Shown here: piece after piece, positions 50,301-56,851 of the stretch
Layout: every line of letters starts with the position of its first letter
Position numbering within the stretch: position 1 is the first letter of the stretch
From: Paludibacteraceae bacterium
GTDB lineage: Bacteria; Bacteroidota; Bacteroidia; Bacteroidales; Paludibacteraceae
Direction of reading: 5' to 3'
NCBI GenBank assembly: GCA_016297215.1
Contig: JAEDGZ010000001.1
Location: 70,179-134,178, forward strand
Length of the DNA stretch: 64,000 nucleotides
The notes under the pieces: model-generated
What the model saw: only the letters and a program-made list of their open reading frames with translations
Told to the model about the DNA's origin: nothing
The model's database searches: none
Position numbers and translations under genes: made by a program

Positions 50301-50351
50301 AAGATCACGCACGCTAACAACACCAAACAAGTAAAAGTAACGGTATTCTAA
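44367..50351 (+). CDS. Giant secreted sialidase-like protein with type IX secretion tail
   Basis: From MKTLVNPSKGHSCAM at 44367 the product has about 1994 residues with a signal peptide ending GTAYAQ (about 36). A repeat domain of the FxxWxDxxG type follows (AGYAFEKWQDEEGN, about 240), then a six-blade sialidase-like propeller at about 493-868: YYRIPALGV (FRIP motif), YSDDFGRNWKVL (Asp box S-D-x-G-x-x-W, about 687) and EAKVEELSDGTIVLSSR. Beta-rich modules follow (KWSDPNNWYV near 990). The end, YDMAGQLVASVQNVQRHQF to VKVTVF, is a type A type IX secretion domain, so it should be exported and placed on the surface or released. Whether the catalytic Arg/Tyr/Glu set is complete cannot be judged by eye. 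The frame is also open to 44328. Confidence 0.88.
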   Translation: MKTLVNPSKGHSCAMRIARIGVVFYMLFMVGTAYAQTYNWIGSTPTSGGTYYLYTKNQNKFLNDNNSLDAYNTTNTPWTMGGTFPSPYTLTSAGSKQFAMYREWEWTKYTYYLVTNATRKSGDDILFASDPNNGYYSIYRANKWATVSGDRNIISTTNGIQRTNEPSFEWLFISQTEYNSTLPYHFKATAQATTGGTATVSFDNSTWSATQTINLTDPNAPSLTTTSLTTTVTFKAEAAAGYAFEKWQDEEGNFVSELAEYTFSIPSSSHDKGAPASVTLTAIFSKKPTFTPNFESTNLTVGQSFSPAFTFGNTSSGIPSDNPSNDFYYTLTQNNVTTKNLEGSLNPDRAITYDPATNTLTAENEGTATLTFIQNANATCEAGQRTYTITVKKNYPNFRWNEAGVVLYTTTCYGDIFQSDNGDMLWSVKDPQPDAAIVQDFAQGSSKAYGTLTTGSKAGTTNIIISQAENYKWYSQTETYTITIAERPLSSNVVLCDGPELVSSGIWGIGDVYNYYRIPALGVDQTGKMYAMFDYRYKDNSDIGNGHAIDICSKSGEYNSISDFTWNFTKNTRLAGTDSYGYGDPAIVVDADNNEVLVLCVCGGNKYNNGSQDQGAIWCKNGTWDAAITSLTNQIKALGTEASNWNTQGMFFASGRILQSRIVKTGSYYRLYAALLSSGYGNAVVYSDDFGRNWKVLGDVKTSCCPAGDEAKVEELSDGTIVLSSRAQRKRWFNVFKFTNLNAATGSWGTPTQPDRIMYGDGSPVNGDFYRLRVFHNGTPAEILLQFHTNENSERENLTCFWRDITGQTAATFNPADNWNVGLQIVSGQSCYSSMAIMPDGYIGLLWEDGTKVNKEQYSILFNTFTVSQLLKDNSYSPKVQLLYEFFIGNYQGQISGKDIYVYNVSQDDLSAVLSATPTINPTGKDIRIETTPYTLSGDEYKATLTLRYGIYREQYNLHIVPIKTGGTGSGSGATTEANGTFIWRTDASNSKWSDPNNWYVCYNGSTFTSNAVPMQSNNVIIPAGASIYPNIVTGNCYCNCIYLEAGARLGGQYLLNYNKAFVDVKVPANRYVRITPPLRDTYAGDFFTAEQGGEWTNFTPAKLSAVVEGTLDEGGKNRTTHATYESLYASTFQTLDPYGGTATHSVRSRWEAPYNSMEYKYEEGQGFDIWMDYDNNTDSATFHFPSGETQYDYFSEKEGKVVSQSGTIVRDDHQYRLAFDNTNTNRGYANLVFSRNAGATEPAFVVGNIGQAYLSIFNFLKTNVENMTTTPFLYKHTPIELDNGHGKQTVYFYLSSGGGRLFKAEPQAVKIDPNGVIKPPSDTERTEVDKKAPETMIAPNEAFMIMAGESKITSVEPHLIGNFSGTYRYYGVPFQKVDGSTIKKDGMAGGKPDELTRDFVFSIAADPNDVYRVRIGNFVGRGYVWGTINPQKKTLTIQAGTPVTYADNNSWENGDRILRIYGCDDDKLAFTDWFTYKSGNYNAISSYVAQTKKVTNAHSDIVFDYTVDVVNGIAKFTLRRPFVIFSEEFNLYSKKNNPTYRKGQGKYNTTPMGKEANQQEECEAFFVYDQLSGSKTFIEHEEPFIYPDIEGKYEANVSSVFSTQGVASGTYQSITMERILGNYDHVLIDGLYPNCTNTPIVGKITWRSDGKYYLTIPEAQLVNEKDPGNAAANYFFYIKGRNKTIEMVWDNGAKTWTQPGDQLQISHLNANPSGSSDGFIIGDGTNGVFHQTEHIEPDNIIQLSSQNDRLQISFTPHMFAANVSELQIAGASLHAPARVEDNPVVSITANDGTYQTSTLIVVDEYADNDFRKKEDAPLFDIHKSAFCLSTIAGTQLVGINSIAELDNLPLYVSASATIVCNNIEALGDEVELYDAINDISTPIHNNQPLQLHIADGEQAGKYYLRLASAPEDIPSDDNSFTEVNTVVYSPARATIVVNSSQPAEEMQVYDMAGQLVASVQNVQRHQFTGLQQGIYVVKITHANNTKQVKVTVF

Positions 50352-50364
50352 CTCAAATTTATAA

Positions 50365-50393
50365 CCGTGTATGCAGGCATCCGTGCCTGCTAA
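50365..50393. repeat. Hairpin palindrome (GCAGGC-type)
   Basis: ATGCAGGCATCCGTGCCTGC, a variant with GCAGGCA/TGCCTGC arms, in the spacer before the small membrane-tail protein. Confidence 0.8.
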
Positions 50394-50422
50394 AACTACA
50401 CTTATCAGTCCTACATCCTAAT

Positions 50423-50893
50423 ATGAAAAGATTTAAGATATTTCTACTTCTATATAGTTTCACTACGGCGGTATCTGCCACTGAGTTCGGCAAACTGCAA
50501 TTGGATAGCCTTAATGTGAGTTTCTCACATAATGTGCGGCTCTACCAACCATACCAATATGTCAATTCAGGCTATCAGGCACATTCACGCTTTACAGCAC
50601 CTATTCACATGCCCCAATACGCTCAGGCTTCTCCGTCATCCATGGTTCTTACTCCCGCTTGCCTGCCGCCTGCTTTCAGACCTACTATTGCTGACAGACA
50701 ACAAATCTTTGTGTTGCAAAACGACCCAAGTCGTGTTCCGCCGGACGAAGGTAGCGGACAAGGCGTCATCCCCACACCTGTAGGAGATACACCCCTGCCG
50801 TTCTTGCTTCTTTTTGCATTGGCATATATCATGTATATCCGCGCACATTCTAAACGCCAAAAATCCTTATTACAAGGTAAGAAAAAAGAATAA
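50423..50893 (+). CDS. Small exported protein with sorting-signal-like C-terminal tail
   Basis: The 156-residue protein has a signal peptide (about residues 1-20, FTTAVSA) and a low-complexity middle rich in Tyr, Pro and Gln. The C-terminus reads PTPVGDTPLPFLLLFALAY, then IMYIRAHSKRQKSLLQGKKK: a short PxGD motif, one hydrophobic span and a basic tail. That three-part plan is the shape of PEP-CTERM-like and other processing signals, and similar PxGD-plus-membrane ends recur in Bacteroidales proteins. No matching protease is in the window. It follows the giant sialidase-like gene by 71 bases and could be its partner. Confidence 0.65.
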   Translation: MKRFKIFLLLYSFTTAVSATEFGKLQLDSLNVSFSHNVRLYQPYQYVNSGYQAHSRFTAPIHMPQYAQASPSSMVLTPACLPPAFRPTIADRQQIFVLQNDPSRVPPDEGSGQGVIPTPVGDTPLPFLLLFALAYIMYIRAHSKRQKSLLQGKKKE

Positions 50894-50913
50894 TACGAAG
50901 TAGGAAAAAGAAA

Positions 50914-50955
50914 GAAGGCTACCAAACCATTGTTGGTCGGTAGCCTTCCTTTTTT
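50914..50955. terminator. Bidirectional terminator between the small protein and nadA
   Basis: GAAGGCTACC (50914-50923) and GGTAGCCTTC (50939-50948) with T-run after and A-run before. Confidence 0.9.
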
Positions 50956-50970
50956 CTATAAAGACCTACA

Positions 50971-51897
50971 TTAACTCATCTCCAGCATTCGTCGGATGGG
51001 TTTCAGGGCTTGGGTGGCGAGTTCGGGATTGATGATTATCTCCGGTTGCTCGGTTTGCAAGCAAGCGAGCAGTTTCTCCATCGTGTTCAGACGCATATAC
51101 TCGCACTCGTTGCAATGGCACCCAACTGTCTCTGTGGCTTCCGGCGGCACGGGGATAAACTCCTTGTCTGGACAAGCCTTCTGCATCTCGTGCAAGATTC
51201 CGCTCTCTGTAACCACAATAAATCGCTTCTGCGGGCTTGAAATAGCAAAGTCGAGCAATGCCTTGGTCGAACCGATTTTGTCCGCCTGAGTCAAAATAAC
51301 GGCCTTACACTCCGGATGTGCCAACACGGGTGCATCCGGATTCTTTTTCTTCAAATCAATCAACGCCTCCAGCGAGAATCGACTGTGCACATGGCAAGCA
51401 CCGTCCCATAGCAACATTTCCCGCCCTGTAACGCTGTTGATATAGTTCCCTAAGTTCTTGTCCGGACCGAAGATAATCTTCGCGTCTGGAGGCAGTTGCT
51501 CCACAATCTTGCGCGCATTGGAGGAAGTAACTACCACATCCGTCAGGGCTTTCACCGCCGCCGAGGTGTTCACATACGACACCACCATGTGCTCGGGATG
51601 CTCTGCCTTGAACTTCGCCAAATCCTCAGCCTTGCACGAGTCTGCCAGACTGCACCCTGCCTCCATATCCGGTATCAGCACTTTCTTGTCGGGGCATAGT
51701 ATCTTCATCGTCTCGCCCATGAAGTGCACACCGCACATCACAATAATATCCGCATCCACCGTGGTGGCTTTCTGCGCAAGCGCCAGCGAGTCGCCTATGA
51801 AGTCAGCCACGTCTTGTATCTCAGGGCGAGTGTAGTAGTGCGCCATGATAATCGCATTCTTCTCCCGACAGAGTTGACGGATTTCGTCTTTTATCAT
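50971..51897 (-). CDS. nadA: Quinolinate synthase
   Basis: NadA condenses iminoaspartate and dihydroxyacetone phosphate to quinolinate in NAD synthesis using a [4Fe-4S] cluster. The 308-residue protein shows AHYYTRPEIQDVADFIGDSL (about 18-37), MCGVHFMGETMKIL (first Cys ligand, about 79), DMEAGCSLADSC, GACHVHSRF and the C-terminal CHCNECEYMRLNTMEKL. It is the only NAD gene in the window; nadB and nadC are not beside it. Confidence 0.96.
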   Translation of the reverse strand: MIKDEIRQLCREKNAIIMAHYYTRPEIQDVADFIGDSLALAQKATTVDADIIVMCGVHFMGETMKILCPDKKVLIPDMEAGCSLADSCKAEDLAKFKAEHPEHMVVSYVNTSAAVKALTDVVVTSSNARKIVEQLPPDAKIIFGPDKNLGNYINSVTGREMLLWDGACHVHSRFSLEALIDLKKKNPDAPVLAHPECKAVILTQADKIGSTKALLDFAISSPQKRFIVVTESGILHEMQKACPDKEFIPVPPEATETVGCHCNECEYMRLNTMEKLLACLQTEQPEIIINPELATQALKPIRRMLEMS

Positions 51898-51928
51898 ATT
51901 ATTATCTTTTTAATTAAAATTCTTTTGA

Positions 51929-52088
51929 TTATAGTATTGTGTTCAAATAGTTCATAAATCCTACAACACCAAGATTTTCAATGTCTTTCAGTATATCGTC
52001 GTTTGTAGATGAAAAGTAGAACGATTTGAAAACTCCTGCTTTCTCAACGTCTTCAACATGTTTTCTACACCGATTGTCGAAAACTTGT
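51929..52088 (-). pseudogene. Unidentified coding-like fragment after corA
   Basis: One minus-strand frame reads on from inside the end of corA, FEQVFDNRCRKHVEDVEKAG, FKSFYFSSTNDDILKDIEN, LGVVGFMNYLNTIL, with TAA at 51931-51929. It has good amphipathic helix character and no start codon of its own other than a late Met. I do not recognise it; it looks like the last 55 residues of a gene whose front was lost or fused. It may be chance. Confidence 0.35.
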
Positions 52089-53039
52089 TCAAAGCCACTT
52101 TTTCCACTTGAAATAGAGCAAGATAGCCACCGTGAACACCACCATCAGCAGGATGGCAAACGGGTAACCTAAGTACCAGTGCAGTTCGGGCATAAAGTCG
52201 AAGTTCATACCGTACAGACTCGCCACCAGCGTCGGGGGCAGGAACACCACGTTCACCACGGTGAATATCTTGATAATCTTGTTCTGCTCGATGTTAACCA
52301 AACCGAGGAAGGTATCTTGCAGGTAGTCCAAGCGGTCGAATCCGAATCGCGTGTAGTCGAAAAGCGAGTTGATATCCTTGATAATCATCGTCAGTCGCGG
52401 TTGCAACTCGGTAGGGAAGAAGTCGCATTTTAGAAAGTTGCTTATCACGCGCTGTTTATCCATGATGTTCTGTCGGATGATGGTAACCTTCTCCTGCAAG
52501 TCCTTGATTTGTATCAGCACATCCTCATCCACGCTGCCGTTGTGTCCGGTCAGTTTCTGAGATAGCGTGGTAATCATGTCCGTTGCGTCCTCAATCATGT
52601 CGGCGTCTTTCTCCACACGCGTCTCCATCAGCGCCACCAGCACATGGTAACCCGTGGGGAAATTACGAGTGTTCACAAACATCTTCTTCACCGTCTCGTT
52701 GAACGAAGCCAACTCCACGTCGCGGCTCGTAACCAGTATGCTGTTTTTCAGGATGAAGTTCACGGGCTCCATCTCATAGTTGGCGGTAAGGAAGTTGCTG
52801 TTGGCAACGATAGAGTCGTCGGTCTGTATGTATCGCGACGACATCTCAATCTCTTCCATCTCTTCATCTTCCTGAATATCAATCTTCAGGAATCCCTCCA
52901 GCGTGTCCTCCGTCTTGTCGCTTACGTCCAACAAATCTATCCAGATAATATCTTTCTTATCCAGTTCCTTGAGCATATTGATGGTCTTTGCCACCTTTAT
53001 CTTCTCACTGTCTTTATAGAATATCCTCAGTTCTGCCAT
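52089..53039 (-). CDS. corA: CorA-type magnesium/cobalt transporter
   Basis: The 316-residue protein has a long cytoplasmic domain with helices (EDEEMEEIEMSSRYIQTDD) and two C-terminal membrane segments; the first ends in the family's pore motif YGMNF (GMN, about 280), the second closes with YFKWKKWL. It should be a Mg2+ or Co2+ channel. A heptamer-type AATTAAGAATT spacer separates it from rsmA. Confidence 0.93.
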   Translation of the reverse strand: MAELRIFYKDSEKIKVAKTINMLKELDKKDIIWIDLLDVSDKTEDTLEGFLKIDIQEDEEMEEIEMSSRYIQTDDSIVANSNFLTANYEMEPVNFILKNSILVTSRDVELASFNETVKKMFVNTRNFPTGYHVLVALMETRVEKDADMIEDATDMITTLSQKLTGHNGSVDEDVLIQIKDLQEKVTIIRQNIMDKQRVISNFLKCDFFPTELQPRLTMIIKDINSLFDYTRFGFDRLDYLQDTFLGLVNIEQNKIIKIFTVVNVVFLPPTLVASLYGMNFDFMPELHWYLGYPFAILLMVVFTVAILLYFKWKKWL

Positions 53040-53040
53040 G

Positions 53041-53078
53041 GTAATTACTAATTAAGAATTTTGAATTAAGAATTAAGA
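53041..53078. repeat. TTAAGAA/AATTAAG heptamer array
   Basis: About three TTAAGAATT-type heptamers in the spacer between rsmA and corA. Confidence 0.7.
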
Positions 53079-53091
53079 GTGCCCCTTTCCA

Positions 53092-53886
53092 CTACTCTCC
53101 CCCTTTGTAGGGGGAGTTGGAGGGGGTCCTCCCTATCATCTTCGTTACCTCCACAAACTCCTCCACGCTCAGTTGCTCCGGTCGTTTGGTGAAGATAGGG
53201 TCTTCCAGTATGGGATTACCTTTGCCCGCCAGCGCTTGCAACGAGTTGCGCATTTGTTTTCGCCGCTGGTTGAAAGCGGTCTTCACCACCTGCTTGAACA
53301 GTGCTTCGTCGCACCCTAACTCCTGCCGTCGGTTGCGCGTCATGCGGATAACCGCGGACTTCACCTTCGGCGGAGGGTTGAACACATGCTCATCCACCGT
53401 AAACAGGTACTCTATGTCGTAATACGCTTGCAGCAGTACGGATAGGATACCGTAGGCTTTGTTGCCGGGCTTCGACGCCAACCGCTCTGCCACCTCTTTC
53501 TGTATCATCCCCGAGCAGACGGGAATACGGTCTTTATTCTCCAACACCTTGAAGAATATCTGACTGGATATGTTGTAGGGATAATTGCCTATCACGCAGA
53601 ACTCCCCGTCGGGGTACAACGTGGCGAGGTCGAGTTTCAGAAAATCACCTTCTATCAGGTGCAGTTCAGGGTACCACTCTTTCAGATAAACCACGCTCTC
53701 GCGGTCTATCTCTATGGCAGTCAAGTCTATATCGGGATTTTTCAGTAGAAACTGCGTGAGCACCCCCATACCCGGTCCTATCTCCAGAACTCTTCCGGAG
53801 GAGATGGTCTCAGCAATCCGTTGGGCGACACTCAGGTCCTTCAAGAAGTGCTGACCCAAAAATTTCTTGGCGCGTACTTGTTGCAT
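53092..53886 (-). CDS. rsmA: 16S rRNA dimethyladenosine transferase with repeat-coded end
   Basis: RsmA (KsgA) dimethylates two adjacent adenines near the 3' end of 16S rRNA. The 264-residue protein has KKFLGQHFLKD (about 8-18), the SAM motif VLEIGPGMGVLTQFLL (about 34-49), and the catalytic IGNYPYNISSQ (NxPY, about 108). FNPPPKVKSAVIRM and the C-terminal domain follow. The last 13 residues, TPSNSPYKGGE, are coded by a repeat at 53095-53130 of the CTCCCCCTTTGTAGGGGG class; the usual end would be near EVTKMI. Activity should not depend on it. Confidence 0.95.
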   Translation of the reverse strand: MQQVRAKKFLGQHFLKDLSVAQRIAETISSGRVLEIGPGMGVLTQFLLKNPDIDLTAIEIDRESVVYLKEWYPELHLIEGDFLKLDLATLYPDGEFCVIGNYPYNISSQIFFKVLENKDRIPVCSGMIQKEVAERLASKPGNKAYGILSVLLQAYYDIEYLFTVDEHVFNPPPKVKSAVIRMTRNRRQELGCDEALFKQVVKTAFNQRRKQMRNSLQALAGKGNPILEDPIFTKRPEQLSVEEFVEVTKMIGRTPSNSPYKGGE

Positions 53887-53939
53887 TCTCTTGGTGATAA
53901 TCGTCCATAACCTAATCGTTCAAATTTTTCTTCATCCGC

Positions 53940-54022
53940 TTGCATATTTCCGAAAATTATAGTAATTTTGCAAGCGATTTCATTTCGGCGACAAAATTAC
54001 TACTTTTTTTTCAAAAATGCAA
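53940..54022. promoter_or_regulatory. Overlapping divergent promoters of gtrA-like gene and rsmA
   Basis: Plus strand: TTG 53940-53942 and TAATTTTG 53963-53970. Minus strand: TTG 54022-54020 and TAATTTTG 53999-53992. Each pair is 20 bases apart. The -33 of the rsmA promoter lies inside the gtrA-like start region, so the two may interfere. Confidence 0.75.
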
Positions 54023-54502
54023 GCATTAGCGCGATTTATTACAAAAATTATTGATTTTTTCTATCTCCCTTTCCGCAAGTTCATCCCCGAGCAGTTGTTT
54101 CGTTATGCCGCTTGCGGCGGGGGAAATATGGTGCTTGACTGGGTGCTGTATTTCTTGATTTACAACTACGGCGTGGGGCACGACTTGCAGTATTTCACCC
54201 TTTGCGGCTTAGAACTGTGCATGACCCCGCATATCCTCACGCTCTGCATTGTCTTCCCAATCACTCTGCTGACAGGCTTTTGGCTCAATAAGTACGTTAC
54301 TTTCACCCAATCTTCGCTCCACGGCTGGAAACAGTTTGGAAGGTATATCCTTATCGTGGCGGTAAACCTCCTGGTGAACTATTTCGGCTTGAAACTCTGC
54401 GTAGAACTCTTGGGCTGGTATCCCACGCCCAGCAAGATGTTCATCACCTGTATCACGGTGGCAATCAGTTTCATTGGACAGAAATACTTCTCCTTCCGCT
54501 AA
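54017..54502 (+). CDS. GtrA-like membrane protein
   Basis: The 161-residue protein has four predicted membrane segments (ACGGGNMVLDWVLYFLIY, ILTLCIVFPITLLTGFWLN, YILIVAVNLLVNYFGLKL and the last span) with the GtrA-family pattern FRYAACGG, GFWLNKYVTF and GQKYFSFR at the end. GtrA-type proteins are thought to move lipid-linked sugars across the membrane. Substrate unknown. Confidence 0.88.
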   Translation: MQALARFITKIIDFFYLPFRKFIPEQLFRYAACGGGNMVLDWVLYFLIYNYGVGHDLQYFTLCGLELCMTPHILTLCIVFPITLLTGFWLNKYVTFTQSSLHGWKQFGRYILIVAVNLLVNYFGLKLCVELLGWYPTPSKMFITCITVAISFIGQKYFSFR

Positions 54503-54514
54503 ACTCTAATCACT

Positions 54515-54541
54515 GGGGACGCAGGCGTCTCGCCTGCGGTA
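54515..54541. repeat. Hairpin palindrome (GCAGGCG-CGCCTGC)
   Basis: GGGGACGCAGGCGTCTCGCC, identical to the copy at 9138 over its core, just after the gtrA-like gene. Confidence 0.88.
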
Positions 54542-54573
54542 AATTCCGCTCAACTCTCAACCCTCAACTAAAT

Positions 54574-55416
54574 ATGCGCAAAGACATCCTTTATTCATGG
54601 CTCACCATCGCGTTGGTAGGAATGGTAGCGGCACTATCTGGTGCCCTGCATCGGCTCTCTATGCCGCAAGTGCTCTGCAAGGAATACTCCTTCGAGAAGG
54701 TGGCATACCTCGCTGAAGGACAGGAGAACAGTCTCACGTTCTCCATCCGATATGCCTACCCTGTGGCTGTCAATGCTTCCGACGAAGTGCTTGCCAAACT
54801 GCAACCTGCCGTCTGCCGGACGGTCTTGGGCGAGGCTTTTCTCGACATGCGCCCACAGCAGGCGATAGAGGCGTATGCCGCCATGAAGCACAACGAGTAT
54901 ATCCAAAACAACCTACCGCTCCTACAAGAGTGGGCTATCGACCACGAGGATGAACCACTCGGCGAAACGCTCTTCAACGAAGAACTCATCATCTCCGCCG
55001 CACCAATTACTGACCACTTGCCACTAATCACTAACCACTTACTCTGGAGTTACGCCATGGATGTCTATGAGTACACCGGCGGAGCCCATGGAAACCGCTA
55101 TCTCCTCATCCAGAACTACGACCTCCAAACGGGCGACGCGGTGAGCGAGCAAGACCTCTTCATCGACGATTACTACGAACCGCTGAAAGCCCTCTTGCTC
55201 GAAGCCCTCATCGTGCAGACCGACGAAGCAGAAACCAAGAAGGACTTGCGCCGATTAGGCTACAGCGTCGCAGACGTCGTCCCCAACGAGAATTTCTACG
55301 TAACTCCCGCGGGTATCACCTACGTCTATAACCCCTACGAGATTGCCCCCTACGCCATGGGCTGTATCCAAATCTCCCTCCCGTGGGACTCTGTCCGCCA
55401 CCTGCTGAGAAACTAA
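54574..55416 (+). CDS. DUF3298/DUF4163-type exported protein with repeat insertion
   Basis: The 280-residue product has an N-terminal membrane anchor or signal (YSWLTIALVGMVAALSGALH). A beta-rich region follows with the DUF3298 pattern YEYTGGAHGNRYLL (about 163-176) and ATPEGITYVYNPYEIAPYA-like VTPAGITYVYNPYEIAPYA near the end. Function unknown; relatives sit in the periplasm. Residues about 145-155 (ITDHLPLITNHL) are coded by TGACCAC/TAACCAC heptamers at 55009-55040, in frame. Confidence 0.82.
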   Translation: MRKDILYSWLTIALVGMVAALSGALHRLSMPQVLCKEYSFEKVAYLAEGQENSLTFSIRYAYPVAVNASDEVLAKLQPAVCRTVLGEAFLDMRPQQAIEAYAAMKHNEYIQNNLPLLQEWAIDHEDEPLGETLFNEELIISAAPITDHLPLITNHLLWSYAMDVYEYTGGAHGNRYLLIQNYDLQTGDAVSEQDLFIDDYYEPLKALLLEALIVQTDEAETKKDLRRLGYSVADVVPNENFYVTPAGITYVYNPYEIAPYAMGCIQISLPWDSVRHLLRN

Positions 55417-55439
55417 AAAATCAATCCTTCGAGTCTTTC

Positions 55440-55700
55440 GGGTGCGTAGGCGTCCTCGCCTGCTGAAAAGCATAATAACAAATTGACAAAACGACCCTCT
55501 AAATTTCTCTTAAAGGAAGACTTCTTTGGTGCGGCCTATAGACCGCACCTCTTTGTATTGCCTATGGATGCGGAGCTATGCTTCTTCTCTGCTTCTTGAT
55601 TCGAGTCGTTGCCGTCTCGTTGCCGTCTCGTTGCCGTGTTTGGCTTGTTCCTCTTTCGTTCTTTTTTCGTCCTTTTTTCGAGATAGACGGCTTACCGTCT
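55440..55700. repeat. Composite repeat: hairpins, AGAAG-rich stretch, 11-mer arrays (inverted order)
   Basis: A hairpin of the GCAGGCG family (GTGCGTAGGCGTCCTCGCCT, 55441-55460) is followed by TTGGTGCGGCCTATAGACCG and CACC (55528-55551), then CTTCTTCTCTGCTTCTTGAT, then TCGTTGCCGTC 11-mers (55609-55637). The last three parts mirror 35131-35282. The 55.42-55.77 kb spacer holds no gene. Confidence 0.82.
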
Positions 55701-55774
55701 CGTAATAGAGTGCTTATAAAGTGCGGATACCCGACCGTGCAGTTATGAACCGGATAAGGCATAATGCACCATTT

Positions 55775-56851
55775 TCAGGGAAGGAAACGCTGCTGGATAG
55801 CATTCTGCTTTTCCATACTCCGTTGCGTCCAAAGTTCGAAGATGGTATAGTGCAGAGGGTCGTTCTCGGGGTAACAGTTGATGAACGAATCGCGTGTCAG
55901 CCATGAGGCTTGTACCAAGGGATTTAACACCTCAAGTATCTCCATATAGGTCGTAGGGTCTACATCCTTTATGGCTTTATCCCATGCAGTAAACTCTTTG
56001 TCCAAGCGACGATTCACTTGCTCAAGGGCTTGCTCCTGTCGGGTGCGCTCGTCCTGAATGTTGGCAGCCTGGTAGTATTCATACAGACTCTTGGCTTCTT
56101 CCGCCGCCTGTTGCCACTTCTCCGCCTCTATCTCGTATTGTCTGCTTATCTCCTGCAAGGTCTGCTCTTGTTGCATATACGCGGCAATGCGGTCTCTCCT
56201 GACCAATAGAAATACGATAGCCATCACCAGCAAAACGGCACATACTATCGCCATCCCGCCTATCCATCTCGCGCCACGCATCCACGCACGCTGAAGGCTG
56301 TTCGGGAACAGCATACGGTACAGTCGCGAGATGTCCTGCTCATCCGAGCGACCCGCCTCCGTGCCGCTCAGACCAAAATCAATCAGTTTGAGATACTTCC
56401 CGTCGCGGGTGATTAGGATGTTGTCCGCTTTCAGGTCGTGGTGCTCCATCTGGCGGCTCTCCAAGTATTCCCGCACATCGGTCAGTTGGTTCCATATCCG
56501 CACCTTGTCGGCATACGAGGGGCGCGTGGTAAGCCATTGCGCGAGCGTGGTGCCGTCCACGTACTCGATGACGATGCAGCGACCCACCGAGGGCACCTCC
56601 TCGATAGAGTAGGTCTCCACAATATTCGGATGGTGGAGCGAGAATCCGATTTGAAACTCCCGCTCTTGGAGCAAGCGGTAGTCCGTCAGGTCTTGGCAGT
56701 CGTTGCTGAGTGTCTTCAGTATGAACCATCTGCCGTAGCGCTTCGCACGATACAGCACATTGCGCTTCCGCGCTTGGAGGAGGGTAGTCTCCGTCCACTG
56801 CGAGGTAACGTCTTGGGGATTCAGGAAACCCGAGGTGGTGTCTGTAGTCAT
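55775..56851 (-). CDS. Hanks-type serine/threonine protein kinase with membrane segment
   Basis: The 358-residue protein has a kinase domain at about 20-185: FILKTL with the ATP lysine (about 49), EREFQIGFSLHHPNIVETY, VIEYVDGTTLAQWL, the catalytic HHDLKADNILI (about 140) and IDFGLSGTE (DFG, about 158). The glycine loop is degenerate. One membrane segment follows (IGGMAIVCAVLLVMAIVFLLV, about 197-217), then a coiled coil (QEISRQYEIEAEKWQQAAEE). It overlaps the upstream gene by 4 bases; the partner is probably its substrate or regulator. Confidence 0.85.
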   Translation of the reverse strand: MTTDTTSGFLNPQDVTSQWTETTLLQARKRNVLYRAKRYGRWFILKTLSNDCQDLTDYRLLQEREFQIGFSLHHPNIVETYSIEEVPSVGRCIVIEYVDGTTLAQWLTTRPSYADKVRIWNQLTDVREYLESRQMEHHDLKADNILITRDGKYLKLIDFGLSGTEAGRSDEQDISRLYRMLFPNSLQRAWMRGARWIGGMAIVCAVLLVMAIVFLLVRRDRIAAYMQQEQTLQEISRQYEIEAEKWQQAAEEAKSLYEYYQAANIQDERTRQEQALEQVNRRLDKEFTAWDKAIKDVDPTTYMEILEVLNPLVQASWLTRDSFINCYPENDPLHYTIFELWTQRSMEKQNAIQQRFLP

